Source: Acidobacteriota bacterium (GTDB lineage: Bacteria > Acidobacteriota > Vicinamibacteria > Vicinamibacterales > UBA2999). From it: a stretch of 33,720 nucleotides of DNA. Below are positions 1 through 8,060 of this stretch, in pieces. The notes under the pieces are model-generated. The model had not been told where the DNA came from and searched no databases. It saw only the letters and a program-made list of their open reading frames with translations. The position numbers and the translations under genes are program-made. Location of the stretch: the NCBI GenBank assembly GCA_016190945.1, contig JACPPO010000144.1:1-33720 (forward strand). The letters run 5' to 3'. The number at the start of each line of letters is the position of its first letter. The first letter of the stretch is position 1.

Positions 1-292
1 ACGCGACGGTGCTGAGCGGGTGGCCCTCATAGGCGTGCACGCGGCCGGCCAGGGCTGCCACGCGTTTGCCGGCGACGGTGCCAATCACGAGACGCCCGGC
101 ATGGCCGACCACCTTCGGGGCAGGCCAGTGCGGCAACTCGGCGTACGGCATGGTGACGGCGCCGGCCAGAGTGTCCGCAAAATCACCAAGCCCGGACCCG
201 AGGACCAGTGCCGCTTTCGGCACGTCGCCGCAGTGCCGACGGATGACCTCCGCCGCGGCGTCGACGCGTTCGAACGTCCCGGCGCTGCCCAT
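1..292 (-). CDS. purine nucleoside phosphorylase (PNP), N-terminal part, cut by window edge
   Basis: The enzyme would split purine (deoxy)nucleosides with phosphate into base plus (deoxy)ribose-1-phosphate in cytoplasmic nucleoside salvage. The visible 97 residues carry the N-terminal hallmarks of the trimeric PNP/MTAP family: ALVLGSGLGDFAD (phosphate loop) near residue 28, PYAELPHWPAPKVVGHAGRL near 47-66, and AGRVHAYEGHPLS near the window edge. The ATG at 290-292 is chosen because the in-frame codons upstream soon run into the previous gene; a TTG directly before it is an alternative. It lies 13 bp after the stop of the pyrimidine nucleoside phosphorylase gene, so the two probably form one salvage operon. 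The C-terminal two thirds lie outside the window. Family assignment is firm; substrate range (inosine/guanosine versus methylthioadenosine) cannot be told from this part. Confidence 0.88.
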   Translation of the reverse strand, partial: MGSAGTFERVDAAAEVIRRHCGDVPKAALVLGSGLGDFADTLAGAVTMPYAELPHWPAPKVVGHAGRLVIGTVAGKRVAALAGRVHAYEGHPLSTVA

Positions 293-305
293 CAAGCCAG
301 CATGC

Positions 306-1607
306 CTACGCGACGGTGCCGAGCAGGAGCGGCCTCAACACCGGCGGTTCGGCGGAAATACGTATCGCGGAACTGGCCAGCGCTGACGCCTCGCCCAGCC
401 CGCGGTCGTCGTTGTACAGCAGTTCCAGGATGGTCTCTCCCGCGCGGACAGACTCGCCGGGTTTCTTCGCGATCACCACACCGGCACTATGGTCGATCCG
501 ATCCTCGATCCGCTGCCGGCCCGCGCCGACCGCCATCGACGCGCGGCCGACCAGATCGGCCTGAAGGGCAGCGACATAGCCGTCCGCGCCGGCCGCAATC
601 GCGTGGCGGCGAGCGGCACGCGGCAGCCGAGCGTAGTCATCGAGGACGCCCGCATCGCCACCCTGCCACTCGATCATCGCCCGCATCTTCTCCAACGCCC
701 TGCCTGAGGCGAGCGCGCGGCGAACGGCCGGCTCGGCGTCGGGCCGCGCGTAGCGGCCCGACACGACGAGAATGCGCGATGCCAGCGCTACGACCAGCGC
801 AGTGATGTCGTCGGGCCCATGCCCTTTCAGGGTCTCGATGCATTCGATGACTTCCAGGGCGTTGCCGACCGCGCGGCCGAGCGGCGCATCCATGTCCGTG
901 ATGAACGCCTCGGTGCGGAGTCCCGCCCGCGATCCGATCGAGACCATGAGTCGCGCCAGATCTCGCGCGTCGGTTTCCGACTTCATGAAGGCGCCATGCC
1001 CGCACTTGACGTCGAGCACCAGCGCGTCGCTGCCTTCCGCGAGCTTCTTGCTCATCACCGATGCGGCGATGAGCGGGAGGCTCGGCACCGTCGCCGTCAC
1101 GTCCCGCAGTGCGTACAGCTTCTTGTCGGCGGGCGCCAGCGACACGGTCTGTCCTACGATGCTCGTACCGACGTCGGTGAGCATGCGGATGAATTCGTCC
1201 ACGGACAGGTTGACCCGGAAACCCGGAATGGCCTCGAGCTTGTCGAGCGTGCCGCCGGTGTGACCGAGGCCTCGCCCCGACAGCTTGGGCAGCACCACCC
1301 CACACGCGGCTACGATGGGGGCGAGCACGATCGATACCTTGTCGCCCACGCCACCGGTGCTGTGCTTGCCGACCTTCGTTCCCGGAACATCGGAGAGGTC
1401 GACACGGTCTCCCGACCGCACCATGGCGTCGGTCAGCCACCCGGTCTCCCGGTCGGACATGCCCCGGATCACGATGGCCATCAGCAGGGCCGATACCTGG
1501 TAGTCGGGGATATTCGCGGCACTGACTCCGTAAACGAATTCATCGATGTCTTCGCGCGAAAGTGCGTATCCATCGCGCTTTTTCGCGATCACGTCGATAA
1601 ACCCCAT
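306..1607 (-). CDS. deoA: pyrimidine-nucleoside (thymidine) phosphorylase
   Basis: Cytoplasmic enzyme that converts thymidine, deoxyuridine or uridine plus phosphate to the free base and (deoxy)ribose-1-phosphate. The 433-residue length is that of the DeoA/Pdp family. Visible motifs are KHSTGGVGDKVS near residue 80 (phosphate-binding glycine loop) and the family signature SGRGLGHTGGTLDKLEAIPG near 112-131. A longer reading frame runs upstream, but family similarity begins at MGFIDVIAKKRDG, so the ATG at 1605-1607 is taken. No Shine-Dalgarno is visible before it. The gene heads a two-gene salvage unit with PNP and is divergent from the HEAT gene across only 27 bp, so their promoters must overlap. 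Motifs do not separate thymidine phosphorylase (deoA) from the broader pyrimidine enzyme (pdp). Confidence 0.92.
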   Translation of the reverse strand: MGFIDVIAKKRDGYALSREDIDEFVYGVSAANIPDYQVSALLMAIVIRGMSDRETGWLTDAMVRSGDRVDLSDVPGTKVGKHSTGGVGDKVSIVLAPIVAACGVVLPKLSGRGLGHTGGTLDKLEAIPGFRVNLSVDEFIRMLTDVGTSIVGQTVSLAPADKKLYALRDVTATVPSLPLIAASVMSKKLAEGSDALVLDVKCGHGAFMKSETDARDLARLMVSIGSRAGLRTEAFITDMDAPLGRAVGNALEVIECIETLKGHGPDDITALVVALASRILVVSGRYARPDAEPAVRRALASGRALEKMRAMIEWQGGDAGVLDDYARLPRAARRHAIAAGADGYVAALQADLVGRASMAVGAGRQRIEDRIDHSAGVVIAKKPGESVRAGETILELLYNDDRGLGEASALASSAIRISAEPPVLRPLLLGTVA

Positions 1608-1621
1608 CGAGGAGCGCCCAG

Positions 1622-1627
1622 TATAAT
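1622..1627 (+). promoter_or_regulatory. candidate -10 box for a leaderless HEAT-protein mRNA
   Basis: A perfect TATAAT lies seven bases before the ATG at 1635, which would place the transcription start on or next to the start codon. No convincing TTGACA-like -35 is seen 16-18 bp upstream, where the sequence already overlaps the start of the divergent deoA gene. No Shine-Dalgarno precedes the ATG, which fits leaderless translation. Confidence 0.5.
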
Positions 1628-1634
1628 CAACCCG

Positions 1635-3881
1635 ATGCCCCCGACGCCGGCCGCCGACCGGATGTCTGCCGAGCAGACCGCGGTCCTCGTGGAATTCGCG
1701 CGGGCGTGCAGGACGGCTGTACGGTCGGTGTCCCTCTACCCCGCGACCCACCCGTCCATTCAGGGCTCCTTGTCACGCGTCACCACGGCGGCGGGCCGCC
1801 TGGTGCCGGCGGGGGATGTCACACTCACCGTGCACCCCGATACCCTGCTCGTTGACGGCCAAGTGCCGGCGCGCGCGGACCAGGCCATCGGCGAGCTCGC
1901 CGACCTCATGCACGACCGCCTGGTTGCCGCGCTGCGCGTCGAGCGAGGCGCCGATGCGCTCGACTGGCACGCCTTGCTCCTGCTGCTCGCGCGCCCCCCG
2001 GAGGAACTGACCACGGAAGGCGGCATTGCCAAGGCATGGGCTGCCGCGGGCCGTAATCACTTCCAAATCCGCGAGATCGATTACGCCGAGGTCCTCCGCG
2101 AACGTGGCGGCGGCCAAGCCGCGGAGTGGGACCAGATCATCGCATTCTGCCTCCAGGAGGGGACGGGGCCGCTCGACGAGAGCTCGTTGGCTGCGCTCCT
2201 CGAAACCCTGGGCGACACGTCGCGATTCGGCGGACTTCTGGAGCGGCTACAAGGCGCCGCCTCCGGCGGCGACGCCACCGTCAGCGCACGCGCAGCCGCA
2301 CTGATACAGCTCATCCAGAAGATGCTGGACGCGACAGCGCAGTGGCCGCGGGCTCACGGCGAGGACCGGGTCCTTCAGACAGCGGCGGATGCGGCGTCAC
2401 GAATGACGCCGGAGATGATGCTGGCCCTCATCGAACAGGCGCGCACGCCCGGCTCCGCGCAGGCGCAGGTCGCCTCGGCGGTCGTAGACCGGATGGGCGA
2501 TGAGACCATCGCCTCGTTCGTCGCGGGCTCGGTGGTGAAGGAGGGTGGGGCCTCCGAGCGGCTGGCGCAGGCGCTGCAGCTGCTCGTGCCAGAGATCGAC
2601 CGGAAGGAACGGCTCCTCGATCTCGCCAAACAGGAAGTCGAACAGAGCCCGTTCGGGCGGCAGTCGGGCTTCGAAGACCTCTGGCAATCCGCGGCGAGCA
2701 TGCTGGCCTCGTACTCGGACGAGACTTACGTCTCGGCCGCCTACGCACGGGAGCTGTCGGGTGCGAAGGCGCGCGCCGTCGACGTGGAGCGCGTATCCGA
2801 CGATCCGCCGGAGCGGATCCAGGGCTGGCTTGGGACCGTCGACGATGACGCGTTGCGGAGGCTCGATTTCGACCTTCTCCTCGACCTCCTGCAGGTCGAA
2901 GACGATGCCGCGCCCTGGCGAGATATCGTCCGGATTGCCGTTTCCGAGATCGAGCGGCGGACGAAGCTCGGCGAGGTCCAGGACGCGCAGAAGCTCGCGT
3001 TCGCCATCGTGCGTGAGACCGGCGCGGGAGGCCGCGAGACCCTGCGCTCGGCCGCGGAGTCGGCCATCGAGACGCTCGCCGGTGGACCGCTGGCGCGCCA
3101 CATCGTCGTGCATCTGCGCAAGGTCGATGACGCGGACGTGGACCCGTTCGGCCGCCTCTGTCGCACGGTCGGCGAGCGGATCATCGGTCCGCTTGCGGAG
3201 GTGCTGATGGTGGAGGAAAACAGCCGCGCCATCAGACGACTGCGAGAGCTGCTGTTCGGTTTCGGCGCGGCCGGACGCGAGACCGTCGAGCGGCTGAAGG
3301 GATCGTCGAACCCGGCCGTGCGGCGAACCGCCATCGACATGCTGCGCATGTTCGGCGGTCAGGACGCGCTGGCCGATCTGGCGACGATGCTCGAGGATAC
3401 GGACCCGGAGGTGCAAAGGGACGCGATCCGGGCGATCGCCCAGCTCGGCAACGACGAGGCCTTCGCCGTGCTGCAGAAGGCGCTGATGGCCGGGACCGCC
3501 TCCGGCAGCACGATCCCTCAGCAGTTGATCAGTCTTCGTGAAGAACGAGCGGTGCCGCTGCTCTGCTACGTCCTCAATCATTCGGCGCCGCGTGGACGAA
3601 TGGTCGAGGTTCACGCACAGGTCATCGAGGCGCTCGGGGCGCTGGGCGCCCATCCGGAATCAACCCGGACGCTGCGCGCCGCTCTGTATCGCGGCGACTG
3701 GTGGGCTCCCGCCCGCACGGCGGCGCTGCGTCGGACGGCGGCCCTGGCGCTGCGGCGCATCGGATCGCCCGAGGCGCGGGCCGTCCTCGAGGAGGCGAAA
3801 CGAAAAGGCAGCCGCGGCGTTCGCAATGCCGTGCGAGCGCAGGCCAGCTCCGCGTCTCGCCGGGAACAGGAACGGACATGA
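1635..3881 (+). CDS. HEAT-repeat protein with an N-terminal domain shared with the next gene
   Basis: 748 residues, no signal peptide or membrane segment, so probably cytoplasmic; exact function unknown. Residues about 15-120 form a domain with the pattern VxLYPxTHPS near 32-41 and DTLLVDGQVPARA near 69-81, and a similar domain starts the neighbouring HD-GYP protein. The middle is helical and unassigned. Roughly residues 540-690 are HEAT repeats, for example PAVRRTAIDMLRMFGG and PEVQRDAIRAIAQLGND. HEAT solenoids are protein-binding scaffolds. The stop overlaps the next start (ATGA at 3878-3881), so the two are translationally coupled and probably act together. The ATG at 1635 follows a TATAAT with no ribosome site; the ATG at 1662 is an alternative. 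A role as partner or regulator of the HD-GYP protein is inference. Confidence 0.8.
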   Translation: MPPTPAADRMSAEQTAVLVEFARACRTAVRSVSLYPATHPSIQGSLSRVTTAAGRLVPAGDVTLTVHPDTLLVDGQVPARADQAIGELADLMHDRLVAALRVERGADALDWHALLLLLARPPEELTTEGGIAKAWAAAGRNHFQIREIDYAEVLRERGGGQAAEWDQIIAFCLQEGTGPLDESSLAALLETLGDTSRFGGLLERLQGAASGGDATVSARAAALIQLIQKMLDATAQWPRAHGEDRVLQTAADAASRMTPEMMLALIEQARTPGSAQAQVASAVVDRMGDETIASFVAGSVVKEGGASERLAQALQLLVPEIDRKERLLDLAKQEVEQSPFGRQSGFEDLWQSAASMLASYSDETYVSAAYARELSGAKARAVDVERVSDDPPERIQGWLGTVDDDALRRLDFDLLLDLLQVEDDAAPWRDIVRIAVSEIERRTKLGEVQDAQKLAFAIVRETGAGGRETLRSAAESAIETLAGGPLARHIVVHLRKVDDADVDPFGRLCRTVGERIIGPLAEVLMVEENSRAIRRLRELLFGFGAAGRETVERLKGSSNPAVRRTAIDMLRMFGGQDALADLATMLEDTDPEVQRDAIRAIAQLGNDEAFAVLQKALMAGTASGSTIPQQLISLREERAVPLLCYVLNHSAPRGRMVEVHAQVIEALGALGAHPESTRTLRAALYRGDWWAPARTAALRRTAALALRRIGSPEARAVLEEAKRKGSRGVRNAVRAQASSASRREQERT

Positions 3882-5236
3882 ACTCGATGCAGCGCGCGAA
3901 ACTTGCCGACGAACTCGTGCGCCGATTTGCGGCCGCGCTCCGCGGTGTTCGGTTGTACGCGCCTGGCCACCCTCTCGTCGCCCGCAGCATCACGGCGCTG
4001 GGCGAAACGCTGTCGCTCATTCACTCGTCATCTCCATCGATCGCCATCGGCATCGTCGGCGAAGAGCTCGTCGTCGGAGACATACCGGTGCCGCGAGCCG
4101 CCGAGAGCATGGGCAAGCTGAGGCGGCAGTTGCAGCAGGTGAGCATCGAGCGAATCGTGATCGATCAGGGGGTCACGCCCGCCGAACTGACGCAACTGGT
4201 CCAGACGCTTGGCGCTGTCGACGCCACCAAGGAATCCACGACCGGCCTTTCGCGCCTCAGGCACGTCCGTGTCGGCCGCCTCCAACTCGAAGAGAAAGGC
4301 GACACCGCCTCCGCCGATATCGCCACCTGCCGGCGCCTGTACGACGATGCGGTGTCGGTGGCGGGAACGCTCTGGGACAGCGCGAAACTGGACGGGATGC
4401 CCGACGTGGATGCCGGACGCGGGATCGTCGATTCGCTCGCGCAGGAAGTCTCGCAGAACCGCACGGCCCTGCTCGCCTTGACGGCGCTGAAGGATTACGA
4501 CAGCTATACGTTCACACACATGGTCAACGTGTCGATTCTGACCATGGGACAAGCGCGCGGCCTCGGCGTTGAGGGGCCGCTCCTGCGCGAGTTGGGGCTG
4601 TCCGCGCTCCTGCACGACATCGGCAAGGTCAAGACGCCGGCAGAAATCCTCAACAAGCCGGACAAGCTGACGGACCGGGAATTCGAGATCCTCCGGCGCC
4701 ACACCGTGGACGGCGCCGAGATCCTGAGGCGGACGCCGGAAATCCCGTCGCTCGCGCCGGTGGTGGCCTTCGAACACCATCTGCGACTCGATGGAACGGG
4801 ATACCCGACCGCTGTGTCGCGTCCGACGCTCAACCTGGGAACGATGCTCTGCGGGGTCGCGGACGTCTACGACGCGATGCGGTCGCAGCGTATCTACCAG
4901 GAGGCCTTTCCGACGGACCGCATCCTGGCGGTGCTACAACGCAACGATGGCAAGCAGTTCGACCAGAACCTGATCCGGCGGTTCGTGCAGCTGGTCGGCA
5001 TCTACCCCGCCGGCAATCTGGTGCGCCTGAACACAGGGGAGGTTGCGGTCGTGCTGAAAACCTACGCCCCGGATCCGTACCGCCCTCGCGTACGCGTATT
5101 GTTCGACCCCACCGGCGCCAAGCTGGAACGGGTGCTCGAGATCGACCTGTGGGAGGTCCGAGAGGGAGAACCGCAGTCGATCCAGGCGCCGCTCGATCCC
5201 GCCGCTTACGATTTCGACCCGCTCACGTACTTGTAA
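3878..5236 (+). CDS. HD-GYP domain phosphohydrolase (probable c-di-GMP phosphodiesterase)
   Basis: 452 residues. The HD-GYP domain spans about residues 205-380 and keeps its metal and signature residues: H246-D247 in HDIGK, H275 in RRHT, H300-H301 in EHH, D305-P310 in DGTGYP, and D329 in ADVYDAM. Members of this family hydrolyse cyclic-di-GMP to GMP or pGpG. The N-terminal 110 residues match the pattern of the upstream HEAT protein (LYAPGHP at 26-32, EELVVGDIPVP near 62-72). No receiver, PAS or membrane segment is present, so input probably comes through that N-terminal domain. About 75 residues after the HD-GYP core form a beta-rich tail. The start ATG overlaps the HEAT gene stop. Catalysis is inferred from the intact motif; the substrate has not been shown. 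Confidence 0.88.
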   Translation: MNSMQRAKLADELVRRFAAALRGVRLYAPGHPLVARSITALGETLSLIHSSSPSIAIGIVGEELVVGDIPVPRAAESMGKLRRQLQQVSIERIVIDQGVTPAELTQLVQTLGAVDATKESTTGLSRLRHVRVGRLQLEEKGDTASADIATCRRLYDDAVSVAGTLWDSAKLDGMPDVDAGRGIVDSLAQEVSQNRTALLALTALKDYDSYTFTHMVNVSILTMGQARGLGVEGPLLRELGLSALLHDIGKVKTPAEILNKPDKLTDREFEILRRHTVDGAEILRRTPEIPSLAPVVAFEHHLRLDGTGYPTAVSRPTLNLGTMLCGVADVYDAMRSQRIYQEAFPTDRILAVLQRNDGKQFDQNLIRRFVQLVGIYPAGNLVRLNTGEVAVVLKTYAPDPYRPRVRVLFDPTGAKLERVLEIDLWEVREGEPQSIQAPLDPAAYDFDPLTYL

Positions 5237-5261
5237 GGGGCGGATCTAGCCAGAAACGCGT

Positions 5262-5321
5262 AGGTCAAAGGTCAAATCGAGTCCGGGCGGTATTTGTCTT
5301 TTGACTCTTGATCTTTGACCT
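5262..5321. repeat. intergenic imperfect palindrome of GTCAAA words
   Basis: The left arm (5262-5283) and right arm (5303-5321) are inverted copies of AGGTCAAAG-TCAA-GAGTC with a 3-base insertion in the left arm, and TTTGAC words recur inside the loop. It lies 25 bp after the HD-GYP stop and could act as a transcription terminator. It resembles in design, though not in sequence, the palindromes near 7971, 10390, 17118 and 21297. Confidence 0.7.
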
Positions 5322-5381
5322 GCGAGAAACGGTTTAGTGGACCGTATCAACCGATTGAGCAGCGGGCGGGTCGGCCCGCGC

Positions 5382-5387
5382 TACAAT
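5382..5387 (+). promoter_or_regulatory. candidate -10 box upstream of the S8 protease gene
   Basis: TACAAT lies 37 bp before the chosen start at 5425, directly after a GC-rich inverted repeat (CGGGC...GCCCG). A TTGAGC at 5354-5359 is too far away (22 bp) for a standard -35. Weak evidence. Confidence 0.3.
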
Positions 5388-5424
5388 GGGACCGCCCGCC
5401 TCACCCGTTACTCCCAGGGGATGG

Positions 5425-6984
5425 ATGAAAGTTTCACGGACAACCGGACTGTCAGGCATCTCGTGTCTGGCCGCGAGCATCTGGATCGGCGCTGCGGCGG
5501 CACAGGACGGGTCGACCATTCCCCGGTTGCGCGAGCTGCTTGCGGAGATCACCGCCGCCCCCATCGATCGCGGGATTCGCAGCCTCGACGCCCCGCGGCC
5601 GCCTCGCCATAACAACGCCATTCGAGTCGCTGCTGACGCACGCGGCGGCGAACCGTTCATCCGCGGCAGCCTCATCGTCAAGTTCCGGCCGGGCACGACC
5701 CCTGCCGCGCGGCGCGCCATGCTTGCGCAGGTCGACGGATCGACGACACGCGCGCTTCCCTACGCAAGCTTCGACCTCGTTTCGGTTCATGCGTCGGCGG
5801 ACCCCGAAAGCCTGGCGCGCTGGCTCGACGCTCAGCCGGATGTCGAGTACGCACAGGCTCGATATCTCGTCTATCCGGCATTCGTGCCAAACGACCCGCT
5901 CTACGCGCGGCAGTGGAACTACCCGGCGATTGACATGGAGCGCGCATGGGATATCAACCCGGGTGCGGCGCCCTCGGTCATCGTCGCCGTGCTCGACAGC
6001 GGTGTGGCCTTCCGGTCCGGCGTGTTCCGCTTCAACGCGCGCGCGTTCCGGGTCACGGCGGACGGGCCGGTGTTTCCCGCTCTGGGCCTCGTCAGTGTCC
6101 CGGTCGCGGCGGCCCCCGATCTCGCGGGCGTCGATCGATTCGTCGCTCCGCGCGACTTCATCTGGGACGACGCCAGCCCTCTCGACCTCGACGGCCACGG
6201 CACCCACGTGTCCGGAACGATCGGCCAGCTCACCAACAACGGCGTCGGCGTGGCGGGGATGGCGTTCAACGTGCGCATCATGCCGGTGAAGATCATCGCC
6301 GGCGACTGGGATCTCATCTTCGACAGCCCCTTCCAGGGCACTGATGACGTGGTCGCGCGCGGCATCCGGTACGCCGTGGACAACGGCGCGCGAGTGCTCA
6401 ACATGAGCGTCGGCCGGTCGGGGCCCGCCGCCCCCGTCGTGCAGGAAGCGATTGCCTACGCGGTGTCGCGGGGCGCATTCGTGGCCGTGGCGGGGGGAAA
6501 CGAATTCGAGCGCGGCAACCCGGTGGAGCGGTTGGCCGAGTTCGCGCCGCAGATTGAGGGCATGGTCGCGGTCGGAGCCGTCGGACGCGACCGACGCCGG
6601 GCGTACTATTCGAACACCGGTCCGTACGTGGAGCTCGCCGCCCCCGGGGGCAATTCGCGGGTTGGAGGCACGGAAGGGAACATCCTGCAACAGACCTTCG
6701 ATTTCGATCTGGTCGAGACGTATCTGAGCGGGCCAGCGCGGTACCGGGCGCCCCGCTTTGACTCGTTCGCCTACCAGTTCCTGCAGGGGACCTCGATGGC
6801 CACGCCGCATGTGGCCGGCTTCGCCGCACTCCTGATGCAGCAGGGCGTCACGAGTCCGGCGGCCATCGAGGCGATCATGAAGCGCTACGCCACCGACCTC
6901 GGGCCGGCGGGTCGCGACGATGAATACGGAGACGGACTGATCAACCCGCGCGCGGCGCTGCGCGGCCTTGGGCTGGCGAAATGA
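5425..6984 (+). CDS. secreted subtilisin-like serine protease (peptidase S8)
   Basis: 519 residues. An N-terminal signal peptide (MKVSRTTGLSGISC... cleaved near AAAAQ, residues 23-27) exports it. Residues about 78-150 resemble an I9/fervidolysin-type prodomain (GSLIVKFRPGTTPAARRAML), followed by the S8 domain. The catalytic triad is intact: Asp191 in VAVLDSGVA, His258 in DGHGTHVSGT, Ser457 in GTSMATPHVAG, with oxyanion Asn359 in AGGNE. The domain ends with the usual YGDGLINPRAAL. The ATG at 5425 is preferred over the ATG at 5421, which is out of frame; GGGG at 5417-5420 serves as ribosome site. The stop overlaps the start of the outer-membrane barrel gene (ATGA). Probably an extracytoplasmic degradative or processing protease; its substrates are unknown. 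Confidence 0.93.
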   Translation: MKVSRTTGLSGISCLAASIWIGAAAAQDGSTIPRLRELLAEITAAPIDRGIRSLDAPRPPRHNNAIRVAADARGGEPFIRGSLIVKFRPGTTPAARRAMLAQVDGSTTRALPYASFDLVSVHASADPESLARWLDAQPDVEYAQARYLVYPAFVPNDPLYARQWNYPAIDMERAWDINPGAAPSVIVAVLDSGVAFRSGVFRFNARAFRVTADGPVFPALGLVSVPVAAAPDLAGVDRFVAPRDFIWDDASPLDLDGHGTHVSGTIGQLTNNGVGVAGMAFNVRIMPVKIIAGDWDLIFDSPFQGTDDVVARGIRYAVDNGARVLNMSVGRSGPAAPVVQEAIAYAVSRGAFVAVAGGNEFERGNPVERLAEFAPQIEGMVAVGAVGRDRRRAYYSNTGPYVELAAPGGNSRVGGTEGNILQQTFDFDLVETYLSGPARYRAPRFDSFAYQFLQGTSMATPHVAGFAALLMQQGVTSPAAIEAIMKRYATDLGPAGRDDEYGDGLINPRAALRGLGLAK

Positions 6985-7655
6985 GTACCTGTCGCGGTCT
7001 CGGTGCCTCCGCGTCTGGCACCCGCTCGGCGCGGCTTGGAGTCGTGGCCGTCGCCACGATGCTGCTCGCGCCTCCGGCGGAGGCGCAAACCGAATTCATG
7101 TTCCGCGGCTTTGGCGACGTCGGTTCGACGACGTTTGCCGCGGAGAAGAGCTTCAGTGCGGTGCTTGGCTCCGAAACCGGCCGCGTGTTCGGCGGTGGCG
7201 TCGAAGCCGTGCTTCCGCAGCGCGTCTTCGTGAATGTGCGCGCGTCGCGCTTCCGCGAAGTCGGCCAGCGCGTCTTCCTGTTCAACGGCCAACAGTTCAA
7301 CCTTGGCATCCCCACGACCATCACCGTGACGCCGGTCGAGCTCACCGGCGGCTACCGGTTTGATTTCGGCCGGCGCCTGGTTCCGTACGGCGGGGCGGGC
7401 TTGGGCTGGCACCGGTACGAGGAGACCTCGCGATTCGCGGAGGCAAGCGAGAATGTCAACGAGCGCTTCACCGGTTATCACGTCGTGGGTGGCGCTGAAG
7501 TCCGGCTGGCGCGGTGGATCGGCGCCGCCGCGGAAGTGCAATGGGCCACGGTCCCCGATGCGCTCGGCGACGATCCGAACAGCGTCTCCCACGAGTTTGA
7601 CGAATCCGACCTTGGCGGCGTGACGTTCCGCTTCAAGGTCGTCGTGGGACGGTGA
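6981..7655 (+). CDS. outer-membrane beta-barrel protein
   Basis: 224 residues with a signal peptide (hydrophobic VVAVATMLLAPP, cleavage after AEA near residue 35). The rest alternates polar and hydrophobic residues in short strands separated by turns, for example VELTGGYRFDFG and LVPYGGAGLGWHRYEE, ending in a strand VTFRFKVVVG. This is the pattern of small OmpA/OmpW-like eight-stranded barrels. The start codon overlaps the protease stop and its own stop overlaps the GTG of the next gene, so all three are coupled. No enzyme motif is seen. It may be a porin-like or adhesin-like surface protein; the specific role is unknown. Confidence 0.75.
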   Translation: MSTCRGLGASASGTRSARLGVVAVATMLLAPPAEAQTEFMFRGFGDVGSTTFAAEKSFSAVLGSETGRVFGGGVEAVLPQRVFVNVRASRFREVGQRVFLFNGQQFNLGIPTTITVTPVELTGGYRFDFGRRLVPYGGAGLGWHRYEETSRFAEASENVNERFTGYHVVGGAEVRLARWIGAAAEVQWATVPDALGDDPNSVSHEFDESDLGGVTFRFKVVVGR

Positions 7656-7999
7656 GCGATTTCCGGCGGCGCGTCCTCGCGGTCGTGCGTCGAATCCCGC
7701 CCGGCCGCGTTGCCACCTACGGCGACGTGGCCGATTGGGCCGGGCGGCCGCGCGCGTGGCGCGCGGTCGGCAACATCATGCGGGAGTGCCACGAGCCCGC
7801 GACCCCCTGTCACCGCGTCGTGGGTGCTGGCGGCGCACTGGGAGGCTACGGCGGCAACCCGCAACTGAAACGTGAACTGCTGCGCGCCGAAGGTCTCCAG
7901 GTCGGCATCGCGCGCATTAGACGCTTTCGCGATGTCCGCTGGGCCACGAAGGTCTCTAAAGAGGCAAGTAGAAAGTGGAAAGTCGAAACTGAAAAGTAA
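7652..7999 (+). CDS. single-domain O6-alkylguanine alkyltransferase-like protein (MGMT/ATL family)
   Basis: 115 residues matching only the C-terminal DNA-binding and active-site domain of MGMT/Ogt: PPGRVATYGDVADWAG (helix-turn-helix region, residues 16-31), RAVGNIMRECHEPATPCHRVV (about 37-57), then GGALGGYGG. The active-site Cys53 is present in PCHRV, unlike classical alkyltransferase-like proteins where it is Trp, so alkyl transfer from O6-alkylguanine is possible. The N-terminal ribonuclease-like domain of full Ogt/Ada is absent. GTG start in a GTGA overlap with the barrel gene. The last 15 or so residues (Lys/Ser/Glu-rich) are encoded by the left arm of the intergenic palindrome, so the natural C-terminus was probably extended by insertion or growth of that repeat. 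Confidence 0.87.
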   Translation: MSDFRRRVLAVVRRIPPGRVATYGDVADWAGRPRAWRAVGNIMRECHEPATPCHRVVGAGGALGGYGGNPQLKRELLRAEGLQVGIARIRRFRDVRWATKVSKEASRKWKVETEK

Positions 8000-8060
8000 G
8001 TGACAAGTACGTAGAGCTACTTCGAGACTTACTTTCCAGTTTCCAGTTTTTACTTTTCAC
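7971..8060. repeat. intergenic palindrome of GGAAAGT/GAAACTG words between convergent genes
   Basis: The left arm (about 7971-8001) and right arm (about 8029-8060) are imperfect inverted copies built from short purine words (GAAAGT, GGAAAGT, GAAACTG, AAGTAAGT). The centre contains GTAGAGCTAC. It covers the end of the alkyltransferase-like gene and the end of the TerB-like gene, so it contributes the C-terminal codons and stops of both. It probably acts as a two-way terminator. Confidence 0.75.

Noticed and set aside
20-805. Open frame of 261 codons on the plus strand
   Set aside because: Antisense to PNP and deoA, whose conserved motifs are on the minus strand; composition is typical of shadow frames.
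2397-3653. Open frame of 418 codons on the minus strand
   Set aside because: Antisense to the HEAT-repeat gene, which has a coherent repeat protein; the antisense translation shows no domain.
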